Positions 23,581 through 41,992 of a stretch of DNA of 64,000 bases are shown in pieces. Within the stretch, counting starts at the first letter, position 1. Each line of letters begins with the position of its first letter. The position numbers and the translations under genes were made by a program. The stretch is from Marsupella aquatica (lineage: Eukaryota > Marchantiophyta). Location of the stretch: assembly GCA_973895155.1 (NCBI GenBank), contig OZ316897.1, positions 17,298,001 to 17,362,000 of the forward strand. Direction: 5' to 3'. The notes beneath the pieces were generated by a model, which did no database searches, was not told where the DNA came from, and saw only the letters and a list, made by a program, of their open reading frames with translations.

Positions 23581-24569
23581 AATCAAGGAGCCGCCCAAGG
23601 AAAACATTCGTCCCATTTCGCCCTTACAGTGCATGTTTCCTAGGACGAGGTGCGCATGAAGCTACCATGGCTCAATGCAATTCCGGGCATCGCCGAGTGA
23701 ACACCTCAATTATTGCTGGGTCCATCGAATGATCCAAATGCAGCAGCAAGTTAACGCACACGTACTCCACGAAAAGCACATCCCCGTCGCTGCTACTAAT
23801 CTTGTGAGCCGCCACTATGCTCGGCATCGTGGGGTAAGTGGTTCATCGCGGGATCCATGGGCTTGGTGATGAGTGAGACAGACTCCATGAAAGCTAGCCA
23901 AGGCTTGAGCTGGGTGATGGAGGGCTTTTGTCATTCGCTCATTTCCAGTTTTGGGGTGTTTTGTCCAGGAGGTTGGTAGGTGTCCATGCAAAGAAGGATA
24001 AGTGACCCAAAAGTAGATTTTGAGGACACCATAGAAGCACCAGAGTGACCAACCAGAAAAACAAAAAGAAACCAGACCTTAGTTGCCATGCATGCACTTT
24101 CCTTCAGATGTAATTTTTACGGGCGTGGCGTGGGTAATCAATGGGCAGTCAGACAAAGGCAGGCAAGAGGGGGTAAGGACTGTTCACCAGGGGACGGCTC
24201 ATTTGCAAGCACTGATCAATAAAGGATTACGGGAAGAAGCTAACAAACTGTCAACTGCTTAGGCAAACGTTGTGGGCGGAAGCAGAGGGTATGGCAGCAG
24301 GGGACCTCTCCGTGACAGCAAACAGCAAACAGTAAATAGCAAACAGCAAACAACAAAACTCATACCAGCAAATATACAACAACAAAAAGACACCGAATGA
24401 TAACAATATATATAATAAATATCATTTGAACCCCCAAAGTCAAGGTTTTATTATGCACCTTACCCAAAGTTTGTCCGATCATGAGCATAAACTTTCATAA
24501 AAAACTCGTTGCGCGAAAAGAATTTTCACATTATGTTGGACCTCAAGCGGCCCTTGAGTACATTTATAC

Positions 24570-24648
24570 TAGCGCCCGACGCTATAAGGAAAACATCCTA
24601 ATCAATACCTCTTTGAACTACCGGCTAGAGTAATAGCGTCGGGCGCTA
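24570..24648. repeat. Perfect 16-bp inverted repeat
   Basis: TAGCGCCCGACGCTAT (24570-24585) is exactly mirrored at 24633-24648, 47 bp apart, in AT-rich surroundings. It abuts the transposase-like fragment at 24651-24822 and could be a trace of element ends or a simple hairpin. Confidence 0.6.
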
Positions 24649-24650
24649 CT

Positions 24651-24822
24651 CTAATACGACACGCCACGGAGTTCTTCTTTCGTGTCGTTGAAGTGCCATG
24701 TGCAAAATGCATGGAATGCCATTGGGAAAACCTCATCCACAGCATTCTGAAGCCCCTTCTCTCTGTCTGAAATGAAAACAGTACCAACAACAAACAACTC
24801 TGGAATTGCATCATCGGGGAAC
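24651..24822 (-). pseudogene. MULE/FAR1-type transposase fragment
   Basis: On the minus strand about 57 codons read FISDREKGLQNAVDEVFP then FHAFCTWHFNDTKEEL and then a stop at 24651-24653. This matches the conserved stretch of MULE and FAR1-type transposases (SDR..GL..A....FP.A....C..H...N.K). There is no start, no zinc finger and no remaining catalytic domain, so it is a relic. It is too short to tell a transposon from a domesticated FAR1-like gene. Confidence 0.55.
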
Positions 24823-26451
24823 CTGGAAGTTGAATTTCACAAGACACAAATTGGAAGGCTATCTGTTAGACAAAGGGCGCAGAAAAGACCAGGCAATTGT
24901 CAAGACATGGTGGCCTACCAGTTGGATTCCTGGTGAGGAGTCAAGACGTGACTGCCTACCCAGCTTTCTGATGGATAGAGGTGTACAACAGCAGGGAGAC
25001 ATGACTGTTTCCTTGTTGAAGAGCTCGGATGCGAATTGGAATGCTGTACTGGGAAATTCGAGAGGTTCTTCACAGGGGCTTTTGATCAAAGAGTCCTAAT
25101 ACGTATTACTCAGCAGTTGACCTCAGAAAAATCAACGCCAAGACTGGGGGACCCTGGTACATGACCTTGCGGGAAGGATGGACTGAGGGGCCGGCAAACT
25201 GGCTCTTGCAACCAGATATTTCTTGTCATAAATTTTATTTACTTCAGTCTTTTTCCCGAAAGGGGGCCACCCGGAGCTATACGAGTGGCTTGAGGCGTGT
25301 CACCGTCCATACATCATGACAAAACGAATCTTCTCGGAAGACATGAGCACCTCGTCTTGACTATCTGCGCTTATAACCACTTTAGGCTACGTTTGAAAGT
25401 AATAACAGCAATCATTGCATAGTTTGGTAGTTTTCTGTATATGTCCTGGTCGTGCTATGTACGAATCCTCCACTGTGCGAAAGTTGTTAGTCTCCACAAA
25501 TGCAGCACTCGGGAATTCATACATTAAATCAGTACAGAAACCCTTTCAGTGCAACGAATATTTGTGGGTCGGTACGAGATTTGATGAGCTCAGACCAGTA
25601 TAATTTTCTACGATTGGCTACCAATATGTCTTCTTTGTCAATACAGGGACACCAGTACAAAACATCGCAGTCTCAGATGTGGCGAATTTGATTTCTATGA
25701 GTGGGTGGAATTGGACTCTGAATTGAGCAGCAGTCCGGCAGTAGAATATCATCACACCTTTTGTTTAGAATTTACTTTCTATTTGTTTAAGAAATTTAAA
25801 GACATACCAGGTAGAGACATCTCAGCAATGGTATTACTTTGTTACGCGTGAAACAAACCCTTTGTCAACTTGATTATGCGTTCAGGTGATGATACGAGAC
25901 AATGCAGACGAGTTCAAATGACGGTGGAACTTGTGACTTCTAAAAAGGTGAAGGACGCTTGGAATTCAGAACAAGTCGTGCTCACTAGTTAGAATTTATG
26001 ACACCAGTCGTGCGCAGTAAGTGAAATTCACCACTTCTATCATCGAACCAGTTTCAGGTTCAAAAATTGTGTTGGAGTACATAGAATGTACACGCTTGAT
26101 CCATAGAATGCTAGTCCAGCTTTACCAGTGGAATTTACCACATCGGAAAAGTATGAGCTTTGGGCGATTCAGATGGTCAGGCTGGGAGGGATGTTATCAT
26201 CCAGAAGGACCCAAAAATCGGCCTGGAAGGGCCTCAAATAAAATGGATGTCCCAGAAAAAAAATAGGCTGAAGATGAGTGATGCTCATCAACAAATTTCG
26301 TGAAACAATGCGTACGAACAAGGGCCTACTTCAACGAGATTGGCGCCAGTGGGAAAAACCCCGAGTCAAATTGTTCATATGTGTACAACGATAATGTAAG
26401 CAGTGGGAACATGTTCGTAGAGTCCCAGCACCACGAGAGGCGGAGAGATTT
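24823..26451. other. 3' flank of the malic enzyme gene, unassigned
   Basis: The minus-strand malic enzyme 3' UTR should extend leftwards from 26451. Between about 24.9 and 26.0 kb there are short frames on both strands with no recognisable product. Confidence 0.35.
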
Positions 26452-32795
<6,344 letters not shown>

Positions 32796-34990
32796 TTTGT
32801 TGACCTTCCCTCGATCTCCTGGCCTGTCCTGCTCTGCTATGCTCTGCCCTGCCAGACTCTACTTTGCTGCTTCCTCTCTGGAATGCGCTACAGAGGTGGT
32901 TCGGAATCAACGACCACACGCTGAACGAAGAAGAAGAGCATGCACAGAACAATGAATAACAGCAAAACCTCAAAAACCTCAAGCACGCAAACGAAATCTA
33001 TCCTCATCTGACGGAAACTTGTCCACACGGACTTCTGCCCTCTGTGCTGGCTGATTAGTGCAATGTCAATCTCCAGAATTCCGTTTCAGGAAGAAAACCT
33101 CGCTCATCTCTCGCCGGCTCTCTCGAAGAGAAACGCTTCAAGAATGGCTTGCGTTTTACCTTTTCAACTTTGCTCCCGTCGGTCTGTATTGGGTAAGTCA
33201 CACCTCGTTGAACGCTCAGCTCCAGATCCAATCTCCTAAGGTAACAGCCGCCCTGGAGGTCCTCCTACACATTGGAGGCTTCGTCCTTAGATCACTACAG
33301 GTACCAATCTCTCTCGAATTTCTGTGAGTTCTTCGTTCCTGCTGGAGTTCACCGGAGCTGCCTCACACCCACATTCTTGCAATACCGTTCAAGAAGTGGG
33401 AAAGATGGGAAAGGCAGATCTCTGTCATTAAGTACTGGTTGAGAGCACCATACCATCACCCCACAAATCTGTTCAATTAGAGGTTCTGATTATTAACGCT
33501 AATGAGTGGAGAACACATGCCTCATAAAATGGACGGAGAATAAGGTTGACTCAGCAGATTTAATTAATATAATAGTACTACAAGCCTACGAGGGCTATGA
33601 AGAAACCTGGCCGAATCAGCTTAAAGCCTATAGGGAAGAAGCAGCCACTCTACTACTGCCACATGACCGGATAGTCTCCCACTCTCCCTAGTCCCTACAG
33701 TACACGCCGTATGACTTTCTCATGCACCGATTTATTATTACAGTAGTCATCCAACTCATTCTCCGCTGGTTCCCCTGCTTCACACCGACAGTTTAGTACC
33801 CCAGTCCAGTAATCTCACATCCAAAGTCAGACTACGCGTGTTCTCCAAGCTCATTCCTGGACAGAACTTTTGCCTCTGCTGCTGCTATTGGCCCCGTATT
33901 TCTGTATCTAGCTAACCGACCGTGAGATCGTCCCACCCTACTCAGCTATGTACTACACTACAACTACTCCGTTCGCAATTCCCGAAGGAGTCAATCCTGG
34001 TATGGGATACCACGTCAAAACCAGAACAATGTTGAAAGAGCACCCAAACCACTAGAATAGAAAAGTCCGTCCCCTGGTGAAGCGAGGACCAATAAAGGCT
34101 ACAACAAAGGTCTAGGAACTCTAGCAAATATGCAAAACCAAGCCCAATTTCCACCTATACGAGTCAGCGTGGACCACGCGCTCTGCAGTAGGAGCCCAAT
34201 GTGACAACGTCCACCTAAAGGAGTCAATCTTGAAACTCAAAGCTCTGTAAGCCTAACTTCAACCAAAACCAGTCAATCTTGAAACTCGGAGCTCAGCAAA
34301 CTGATGAGCAGTGCTGTTGTTTTGTTTGTTTGCTGGGAATTTTCCACAAACACGTGCAAACTCTGGAAAGGCAGAGAGAGAGAGAGAGATCTACTCTTCT
34401 ACGGCGCAATTGAAACTCTGTTTCGTCTTCCTGGCGATCCTCACAGTCCAACAAGATTACAGCAAGACCAATCGAATTGCAGCTCATGCTTACGCATGTC
34501 CCCGGGCCCAAAGATGGTTGACTCTTTACAAGTGTTCACTTCAAGGCAAAAAGGTGCAGACTAAACACTAAAGAGCCCCAAGCCCAAGAGTCGAACAAGA
34601 CCCATCAAAACAAATAGATTCAATTGGCAGTCATGATTACGAGATGCAGACACGGCGCGTTTCGACTACTGGAGGTCTGGAGCGGTGGAGCAGGAGATGG
34701 TAATCATTCTCTGAGCTACAGATTGCAAGAATGATGCTTTGGTGGGGTCATGGACTCAAACAGTAGACTGTTGTTACCAGAAGAGAGTTGGTTGCCTGGT
34801 TGGTATGTTGGGGAACAGCTACTACTGTAGAACATTTCTGGGTTCCCAATAATTGACATTATTTTTAAGTGGAAGATTTTCGTAGGCCGAACTGAACCCA
34901 GCAAAGCCGGAGACGACGCCGCATTCTCGGCACATGCGGGTCCAGAACCCGCAGTGCGAACGAGCATTAGTGGGAAACTCATTTGTTATT
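32796..34990. other. Upstream region of the malic enzyme gene and intergenic DNA
   Basis: The malic enzyme promoter and leader should lie in roughly 32.8-33.3 kb; I see no clear TATA box. A plus-strand ATG at 33153 (MACVLPFQLCSRRSV, then a GTAAGT donor at 33191) looks like a possible first exon, but I found no partner exon. A (GA)n tract lies at about 34374-34389. The rest has no gene I accept. Confidence 0.35.
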
Positions 34991-34997
34991 GCTCGTT

Positions 34998-35452
34998 GGA
35001 TCCTGCACTGTTTAATTTCTAAGGTTTGTCCAGTTGTTCTTTTTTTGCCATGGTGTGAATGTCACATTGTGCAAAGGAGAAGATGCTGAGAACACCTCTA
35101 TTTCTTTAGAAAAATTTCTGACCACTGGATCTCCCTAGATTTAAAGATAACCGTTGGATTCTGGCTAATGGGTTGTGTGGCTCCGTGGAAAACTGGCTAA
35201 TGGAAGACCAAATTTGTTAATTTTTGCATTGGATCCGGCACTGTTTAATTTCTATGGTTTGTTCTTTTTTTGCCATGGTGGTGAATGTCACCTTGTGCAA
35301 AGGAGAAGATGCTGAGAACATCCCTTCTCTATTTTTTTTAGATAAATTTTTTACCATTAGATCTCCCTATATTTAAAGATAACTGTTGGATTCTGGCTAA
35401 TGGGGTGTGTGGCTTGGTGGAAAACTGGCTAATGGAAGACCTAACAAGAAAA
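34998..35452 (+). repeat. Tandem pair of MITE-like units, period 233
   Basis: GGATCC(T/G)GCACTGTTTAATTT starts at 34998 and 35231. Both units continue with the same order of blocks (TTTTTTTGCCATGG, AAAGGAGAAGATGCTGAGAA, GATCTCCCTA, TTGGATTCTGGCTAATGGG, GGAAAACTGGCTAATGGAAG). They are homologous to the hAT-type MITE at 57570-57856 and the pair at 360-1075. Confidence 0.7.
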
Positions 35453-35576
35453 TGGCCTGGCCACTCAATGCTGTCTATATATTACTACATGGTGTCCATA
35501 GCGCATCGAAGGTGAGTACGTACAATGCTAACTACATTGAGTGAGTCCAGAGATGCATAGAGTTGTTCATCACTGG

Positions 35577-35840
35577 CCTGATTACCTTGTTCTTTGAACG
35601 GAACCAGGGATGAAACAAACAAAAACAATCTTACAATTGAAATCCTTATTGTTTCCTATCATCTTTGTTTGCATCCTTGTTACATGTATGCAATTTGAGT
35701 TATTTCGTTAGATTCCCGGTCTAGAGGCTTCACTCTAGACATTTGAATTATCCCATTAGAAAGGTCCACAATACCTGCCTAAACCTTCACTTTGAGATTG
35801 ATGTGAAATCATGGTCTAGAGGCTTCACTCAAGACAGTAG
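35577..35840 (+). repeat. Dispersed repeat family C, copy 3 plus a second end
   Basis: Starts CCTGATTACCTTGTTCTTTG and ends in the intact hairpin GTCTAGAG-GCTTCA-CTCTAGAC (35719-35740). About 90 bp further a second, slightly changed end block occurs (GGTCTAGAGGCTTCACTCAA at 35813-35832). Confidence 0.5.
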
Positions 35841-35859
35841 CCCTGGTGACTAGGTTGAG

Positions 35860-36800
35860 ATCAACCTTTATCAGTAAGATTGGGTGTCCAGCAAGCATAG
35901 ACTAGCAGTAGTAGTCTGTTGAGCATAGACGACATTCGCAACGGCCGAGGCAACGGCAAGCCCATGAACCATCCAACGCACAATAGTCGACACAGAGAGA
36001 TACGTGGTTCACCTCCACATGAGGCTACGTCCACGGGAACACACAAGAGCTTTACTGCACTCTAGGCCGACCAGCCATATCAAACATCCACAGCACAAGC
36101 TCTCCCTATCTCTCAACTAGCTCCGTAACAATGAGCCTAAGTTCCGCCAGGGTCTAGCATCAGCCCTGGCTATATGCACACCAGCTCTACCGCTAACATT
36201 AGCTAAGTCCTAACCAGAGTTAGACTAACTGTGGTTAGCTCATGAGTCACAAGACTAGAGCAATATTTAACATAGTCTTCTTTGCGAAAAGCAAGGTTCC
36301 GAACTCGATTCCAAATTCAAGTTGCCTAAGTTGATCAGCTTTGCACAAACCCCATCCCAAAGTGAGGTTCACCAAAGCACTTTGTACACAAAAGACTTGA
36401 CACTTAGCCCCGGGGGAGTCACTTGGTATAAAACCCCTAAAACATGTGACTCGAACAAACCAATAAAATTTGGAAAAACAAATTAAAAAAGACCATATTC
36501 CCGCTCATATTAAGTTATTAATGGTCACTTCAAAGACTATGCATGCTCTTTTAGATTTAAAAACAACTGCTCAATCATACTCAGTGATTAGTCCATGCTC
36601 ACTTGACATGATCAAAATTGAGAGGTCACTTGTACAAGAAATCTCCCAATCCTACATGGACTGGACTTTGAGTGATTTTAAACCACACTCTATATATGTG
36701 TCACAACCACATGCACGGATGCTACCTCAGGCCAACAGGCAAGGTACTGGCCCCAGTGGAGCAGCTTAAGCTCACTTATAGGGAACAATCTCTCTATATT
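35860..36800. other. Possible degraded LTR-element DNA
   Basis: GATACGTGGTTCACCTCCAC then GGCTACGTCCACGGG (about 35999-36040) resembles the sequence often found inside plant retrotransposon LTRs. Downstream an approximately 100-codon plus-strand frame (36470-36769) has no ATG and no recognised gag or pol motif. No paired LTR, primer-binding site or polypurine tract was found. Confidence 0.25.
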
Positions 36801-36814
36801 ATCAAGCTCAAGGA

Positions 36815-37050
36815 GTCTTCTCGGGGGTCTCACTATATAGGGACCTCCCCATCACCTGCGATGTTTTTAGGCCTCGGACCCCCTAAAATGTAAGAAAAAA
36901 CAATTATATTTTAACCCCTATAAAGATGGAATATTCTAAATTGGATTAAAAAGACCCTAATATTCTTATAAGTCTCAAAATTGAATAAAAAAACCCTATT
37001 GTTCTTCTGCAAAAATTCTTAAGTCTTCTCACACTATTTGGCTGGAGATG
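36815..37050 (+). repeat. Dispersed repeat family D, copy 2
   Basis: Begins GGGGGTCTCACTATATAGGG, continues TTTTTAGGCCTCGGACCCCC and GGAATATTCTAAATTGGATT, and ends near AAAAATTCTTAAGTCTTC. It is the mirror of 56650-56935. Noncoding. Confidence 0.6.
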
Positions 37051-38579
37051 GAGGGGGCCATGGAGAAATAAAGGGCAATAATAAAGATGCATTCATGATT
37101 GGAATTATAATTGTAATAAATCGTACAACCTACTCAGCCCAGCCCAGAGGGGGGGTGGGGAGGTGGGGGACGACACATGGATACCTCCCAAAAATGTGAC
37201 ACATATATGGTAACATCTCCCAAAGGATGACAAATGTCACATCTAGTAAGCTGGTGGTGGAAATTTTGGTGTATTCTTAGGGGCAGTTTCAAGGTCCTAC
37301 CCAAACTGAATAATTGCAAGAACCCAATTACTTTCCAAGTTAGTCTTGTTCTATACTAGTGCATTTCAAACCCCTCGCCCCCACCCACCAACAACAAAAA
37401 AGCTCTCAAATTGGTACGTACTCTTATATTTTTCTTTGGTTACTCTAGTATGTCCATCCTTGCAATTGTCTAAGTAAGGGGCTCAATTGTTAGCACCAAC
37501 CATGGATTTCCAGACAAACATACAATTCCAGATAATCCAACTTACCATTGATTTGTCTAAAACTCTATTAGTCTAAAGGGGCAGATATGAGAGCTCCTGA
37601 GAATCTGGAGAACTCAAGAGCACATCAGGTCCCCATCATTCTTGTAAAGCCCGCCTCAAACCATAATCTTCTTCTTCTTCTTCTTCTTCTTCTTCTTCAT
37701 GGAAGGCAAGACATGTATTAATTGATTGGTTGCTACAAACAAGAGTGTATGAAATTAAACCTTGAGGTTATTTCAAAAGCAAAAACTTTTGTTGTTATGA
37801 AGAATAATTTTATCTCTGGCAATAGGGCCTGATTATGCTAGTCCCGATACTAGTAGAAAAAGGGTGGGTTTATGACTGCAAATTCCAACTTAGCTTAACT
37901 ACTTTTGACTATCTCTTTGGAACTATCTACCGTATATAGTCAATAGTTACATATAAAACTAAGCATCTCATTTATTCCCAAAATTAATCCGTGGACCCCC
38001 ATGTTCATCCAAGGAATGTGTACGTGTGTGATGAAGTGAAATATTTTCAGCAAGGTGGTAACCGATAGTTTTGAGTCTCCCAGTAGTCTTGGTTGACATG
38101 ATCTCTTTGGTTTATCAAACGGAAGGTTGAATGTGGAGGAATTGATTTTTTTTACAGTTTTCGCTTACACATTGGAGAAATCGTGTTTCTACCAATCCTA
38201 ATTTGATCGTTGTGAGTTACGTTGAGCATTACCGCCACAAGACAGACCAGAGGACAACACTTAGTTGTTGGCGAAATGGTGCTTGTCATTTTGGTGGGAA
38301 GAACACACAAAACGGACGAGCCATCACTTCACATGAAGGTTTTGTAGTTTTATTTAAGAAAGCTATAATGTGAGAGGAAGACCAACAATTGTTTCTTCAA
38401 CATAGAGGCTACATTTGGCGTTAACTTGTGTTCAGAGTGAGCTTCATTTGAAGCCTGGAAGGACGCAAACAATTTAAGCTGGGAAGCAAAAGTTGCAGAC
38501 AAGCAATGAAGACATAATCAAAGAAATCAATTTGCAGCGGCTAAGTTTGTGACGGTGACGGGATTGTGACATCTCTTAA
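37051..38579. other. AT-rich intergenic DNA with a CTT microsatellite
   Basis: An uninterrupted (CTT)10 lies at 37668-37698. No gene or transposon core was recognised in the rest. Confidence 0.45.
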
Positions 38580-39090
38580 TTGAAAAAGGTTTCCAATGAG
38601 CCTCAGATTGACAATTAAATTTTGTCAATTTCCAAATGAGTTTCTAAATTTCTCAACCTTTGCAATGAGTGAAACAATAAGAAATTTTGATCATGAGTTT
38701 ATGAATTCTTTTAGCTTTCGGACAACATTGAGTCCGACATTGACAAATTTCATGTCAAATTTTGTCACGGTACTAAAGAGTTCATGATGTTTTCAATCTC
38801 TCTAGCATTCTAGTGTATGACATTGGGAGTATTCATCAAGAATTAGGGCGATCATGAGTATCCAAATTTCTCTAGCTTTCAAATGAAACCTAATATTGAT
38901 AGATTTGGTCAAGTACCAAGGAGATAATGAGTTTATAATTTTACTCTAGCTTTCCAATGAATGTGACATTGAGAGATTTTATAAAGACACTACTAAAGAG
39001 GTCATGAATTTCTAAATTTGGATCTTGAGCTTTCCAATGAATCAAACATTGACAGATTTCATCAAGTACATACTAAGGAGTTTGATTATT
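38580..39090 (+). repeat. Degenerate satellite-like array
   Basis: Phrases CTAGCTTTCCAATGAA, ACATTGACAGATTTCATCAA, GTACTAAAGAG and TCATGAGTTT.TAAATT recur in the same order about every 80-120 bp for at least four units, with many substitutions. Reading frames inside it (for example 39018-39206) follow the repeat and are not called. Confidence 0.5.
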
Positions 39091-40062
39091 TAGTTTTACA
39101 ATGTGGAGCCAAAGGGTTTCTAATTATGTACATTAATTTCTATCGATTGATTTTTTCAAACTTGCAAACAATTAAAAAATGCAAGCATTTTGATGTAAAA
39201 CATTAATATATCATTGACAAACATCAGAATGCTAACTTTATTTTACTAAATTACATCTCTTCCTTTGTATGCTGATTTTTTTTACATTTAATACTTACGG
39301 CATGGCGCCCCCAAAATTACGTTGCTTTTGCCACAAACATGAATGTGCAATTTTGTTATTGTCAAAAATACAATTTTCCGTGTTTGTGGTTGGCTGTGCT
39401 GATGTGGTACAACCTCGTGATAGGGAATTTGCAAGGGACCTCTCATGGGGGTCCGTAATGAAAAATGAAATTAAAAGACAAATTTGAAAAATAAGATTGA
39501 AGGTTTTGAAAAACTTTAAATGTACGTACATAGATAAAAATTAAGATAGGTTCATTGAAGATTACATGTAAAACAAAAAAGTCCTCACTCCTATTGTGTG
39601 ACCATTCCATGCTTAGACTCCACATTGACACCTCAAGGGGGGGTCACTTCCACAAATGTTAACATCATGGGCAAACAAAGTAACTAAGGGGCATTTTATT
39701 CAGTTTAGGGAAGTACTTAGAAGTAGCAAGCTAGGAAGTAAGGGGTAACAATTCAAAAGCGCCACTTGTCATCACATGATTCATTGCTTGCCCCATGTCA
39801 TTAAATGATTGGTGGGTTTTTTGAGCTTCCCATTCCTTTTAGAGAAAGTGGTTAAATAGGGGCATTTGCACAAGGTATACAACAATTTCATAGGGTGAAC
39901 CCCCCAAGATTGACACCCTTGTGTCCTTGTGCACTAGTCTTAGTCCCCCCCCCGACAACAATGCTACAACAACAACAGTGACTAAAATGATAACATTTTT
40001 GCAACAACACCAACCCAGCCAAAATGACAAGACTTCCACACTTCCTAACTATGATAGATAGT
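39091..40062. other. Intergenic, no feature seen
   Basis: AT-rich DNA. Overlapping frames on both strands near 39270-39630 have no recognisable protein. The segment ends at the left target-site duplication of a SINE. Confidence 0.4.
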
Positions 40063-40293
40063 CACATCTTATCTTATCTTATTTTTAATTTTTTAAAATT
40101 TTTTTAAGGGGAAATCTGTGAAACCCTACAGAAAGGGAAGAGACAACCACAAAAGTTGAACCCAAGACCTATCAATCTCTACTCAAGTGAACTATCACAA
40201 AGTCAGCCACAAAAGTTGAACCCAAGACCTACGAGTCTCTACTCAAGTGGACTACCACAAAATCATGTCTCTCTGGGCATCACATCTTATCTT
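40063..40293 (-). mobile_element. tRNA-derived SINE with a doubled head and target duplication
   Basis: CACATCTTATCTT at 40063-40075 and 40281-40293 is a 13-bp target-site duplication. The element (40076-40280) is in minus orientation: its T-rich left edge is the complement of a 3' A-rich tail. The tRNA-like head is present twice in tandem, period exactly 60 bp (40141-40200 and 40201-40260), each with B-box complement GTTGAACCC. Other copies have one head. Confidence 0.75.
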
Positions 40294-40369
40294 TAAATGG
40301 CTGTATTATAAAAAATTGATATATTCCTTGCAAAGAAAAGGCTGGGATTAAATTATGACATCTTTAATG

Positions 40370-40620
40370 CAACCATGTCTTTTAGTAATTTTTTTATCAA
40401 TGATGTCTTTTGAGCATTGAAACCCTTACGACACACCTCTTTTGTGGAATGGCCTCCTTTTGCACAATGTCATCTTTTATGCAATGACTGTTTTTAATAA
40501 TGACACCTTTTGCACAATGATATCATTTTTGCAACAACATCTCTTACACAATGTCACCTTTAATGCAACCATATCCCCATATCTTCTCTGCAACACAGGT
40601 ACTGAGCTAGTTGCAACATA
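40370..40620 (-). repeat. Array of degenerate GATGTCATTGTGCAAAA-like units
   Basis: On the minus strand words like GATGACATTGTGCAAAAG and GGTGTCATTATTAAAAA recur every 17-40 bp, ending with AGCTCAGTACCTGTGT. The same unit and end occur on the plus strand at 55140-55620. Two distant copies in opposite orientation suggest one dispersed element built from a minisatellite. Confidence 0.5.
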
Positions 40621-40639
40621 AAGATCATATAAAGAGGCA

Positions 40640-40777
40640 GAGTGACAGCTCACTTGAGTAGGGACTCATAGATCTTGGGTTTAAAGGATGTTATTGTCAA
40701 TAATTGGTGTATGTTGCCTTGGCTTATGTTGCCTCCCTTTTTGTGGGGTTTCTGTCACAGATTTGGACTTTAAAAAA
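40640..40777 (+). mobile_element. tRNA-derived SINE, diverged copy
   Basis: Shares GACAGCTCACTTGAGTAGGG then GATCTTGGGTTTAAAGG with the family head, and TTTGTGGGGTTT then GTCACAGATTT before a short A-rich tail. No target duplication was seen. Confidence 0.55.
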
Positions 40778-41334
40778 CACTAGACATGACTAGGCAATTG
40801 TAAAGAAAATGATGAATAATACATGTGACTAGAGTCAGGGCCAAGCTTGGTTTTCCAGCGTAACTGCACATGACTATCTTGTCATACTCATGACTTTGGT
40901 CACGACGATGTGATGCAATTTGGATGACCAGATACCAGTGACATGGTTCCATGTGCAGGACCTTCAGCAGGCGTGTCTCCTTTGGCTTGGATGGTTTTTG
41001 CCCCTTTGCCTAGTATTGATGGGGCTTGACCCTCCTGTTCAAAGACAAACACTTCATCAATGAATATACTAGGAAAATTATATGGATGGAAAGATTTATA
41101 TGACAAGATCCATTTTGGAGTATTTCTAGCCTTTTAAGTTTGTCTCCTATTTTCTTATTTGTTTTATAATTTTTTTTGAGATGGGGGTGGGGCACATAAG
41201 AGAAGAAGTGAATGCATTGCCAATGTTTCCACAGATGCCTTTATAATTGGGTTGACAAACAATTTGGAAGTTAGTGTACTCTTTTGCAATGAGGGAAGTG
41301 TCTCTTCGTTCTCCTCTGGGATACTCTAACAATG

Positions 41335-41430
41335 TACCATAGATGGTATTGAGGTGGTATGATTGTCTTGGGCGTGACTCCTCTAGTACTGTGGGTTCAA
41401 TTCTGGCCGTGCAAAAAATAAATACTTGGT
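41335..41430 (+). mobile_element. Possible second SINE-type tRNA-like head
   Basis: GAGGTGGTATGATTGTC (A-box-like) is followed about 35 nt later by GTGGGTTCAATTCTGG (B-box-like) and CCGTGCAAAAAATAAATA. Spacing fits a Pol III promoter. It does not fold as a full tRNA by eye and differs from the other SINE family. Low confidence. Confidence 0.25.
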
Positions 41431-41453
41431 AAAATTTTGGGCCTCACTTAGGG

Positions 41454-41992
41454 TGGCTTTACAAGAGGTTGGGGGCAGTTTCCACATTTTTTGGTCTGAT
41501 CAGAGCCATCCATTTGGGAGAAATTGCTACTGTTCACTTTACAAAATGTTGGGGGCACTTTCAACCTAACCTGTTATCAATCCTACATGGAATGCAGTGG
41601 GGCCCAATTTTTGCTTATGTGGAGCACTCTTTTGTCCTAGATTTTAGACCACCTCTCTTGGTGGTCTCTTTTTCTGGCCTCTTGGTTCATTTCTATTTTA
41701 AGTCATTTGCATTAAAAAGGGACCCACAAGTCCTTCATAAGATCATCTTTTTTCACATTTACAAAGACTTTAGCCAAAGATTACGTGACATTCAGGGTGG
41801 AGTGGGTCCTCAATCTGTCTTTTAGTCAATCAATCTAGCACCATTGGCTGCACTTGGCTTTACAAGACCTTGGGGGCAATAAAAGGATTCGAAAAATGCT
41901 TTTAGCCCTGGGACACTATATTTAGTGTGTGCAATGGCCCTCCAGTTTGCTTTGGTAAAAAAACTTCCAAGTGCCCCGGAGGTCTTGTAAAG
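41454..41992. repeat. Repeats of TTACAAG..TTGGGGGCA with an inverted pair
   Basis: GGCTTTACAAGAGGTTGGGGGCA-like blocks occur at about 41454, 41537 and 41858. An inverted copy TGCCCCGGAGGTCTTGTAAAG (41972-41992) pairs with 41858-41878 with two mismatches, bounding 135 bp. This could be a small MITE inside older copies; no target duplication was found. An open frame at 41469-41825 lies across it and is not convincing. Confidence 0.4.

Noticed and set aside
33058-33327. Plus-strand 89-codon frame and MACVLPFQL first-exon candidate at 33153
   Set aside because: The long frame starts with GTG, and joining the ATG exon to the nearest acceptor gives an early stop. No partner exon was found.
41391-41410. 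A true tRNA gene at GTGGGTTCAATTCTGG
   Set aside because: No acceptor stem or anticodon arm pairs; at best a SINE head.
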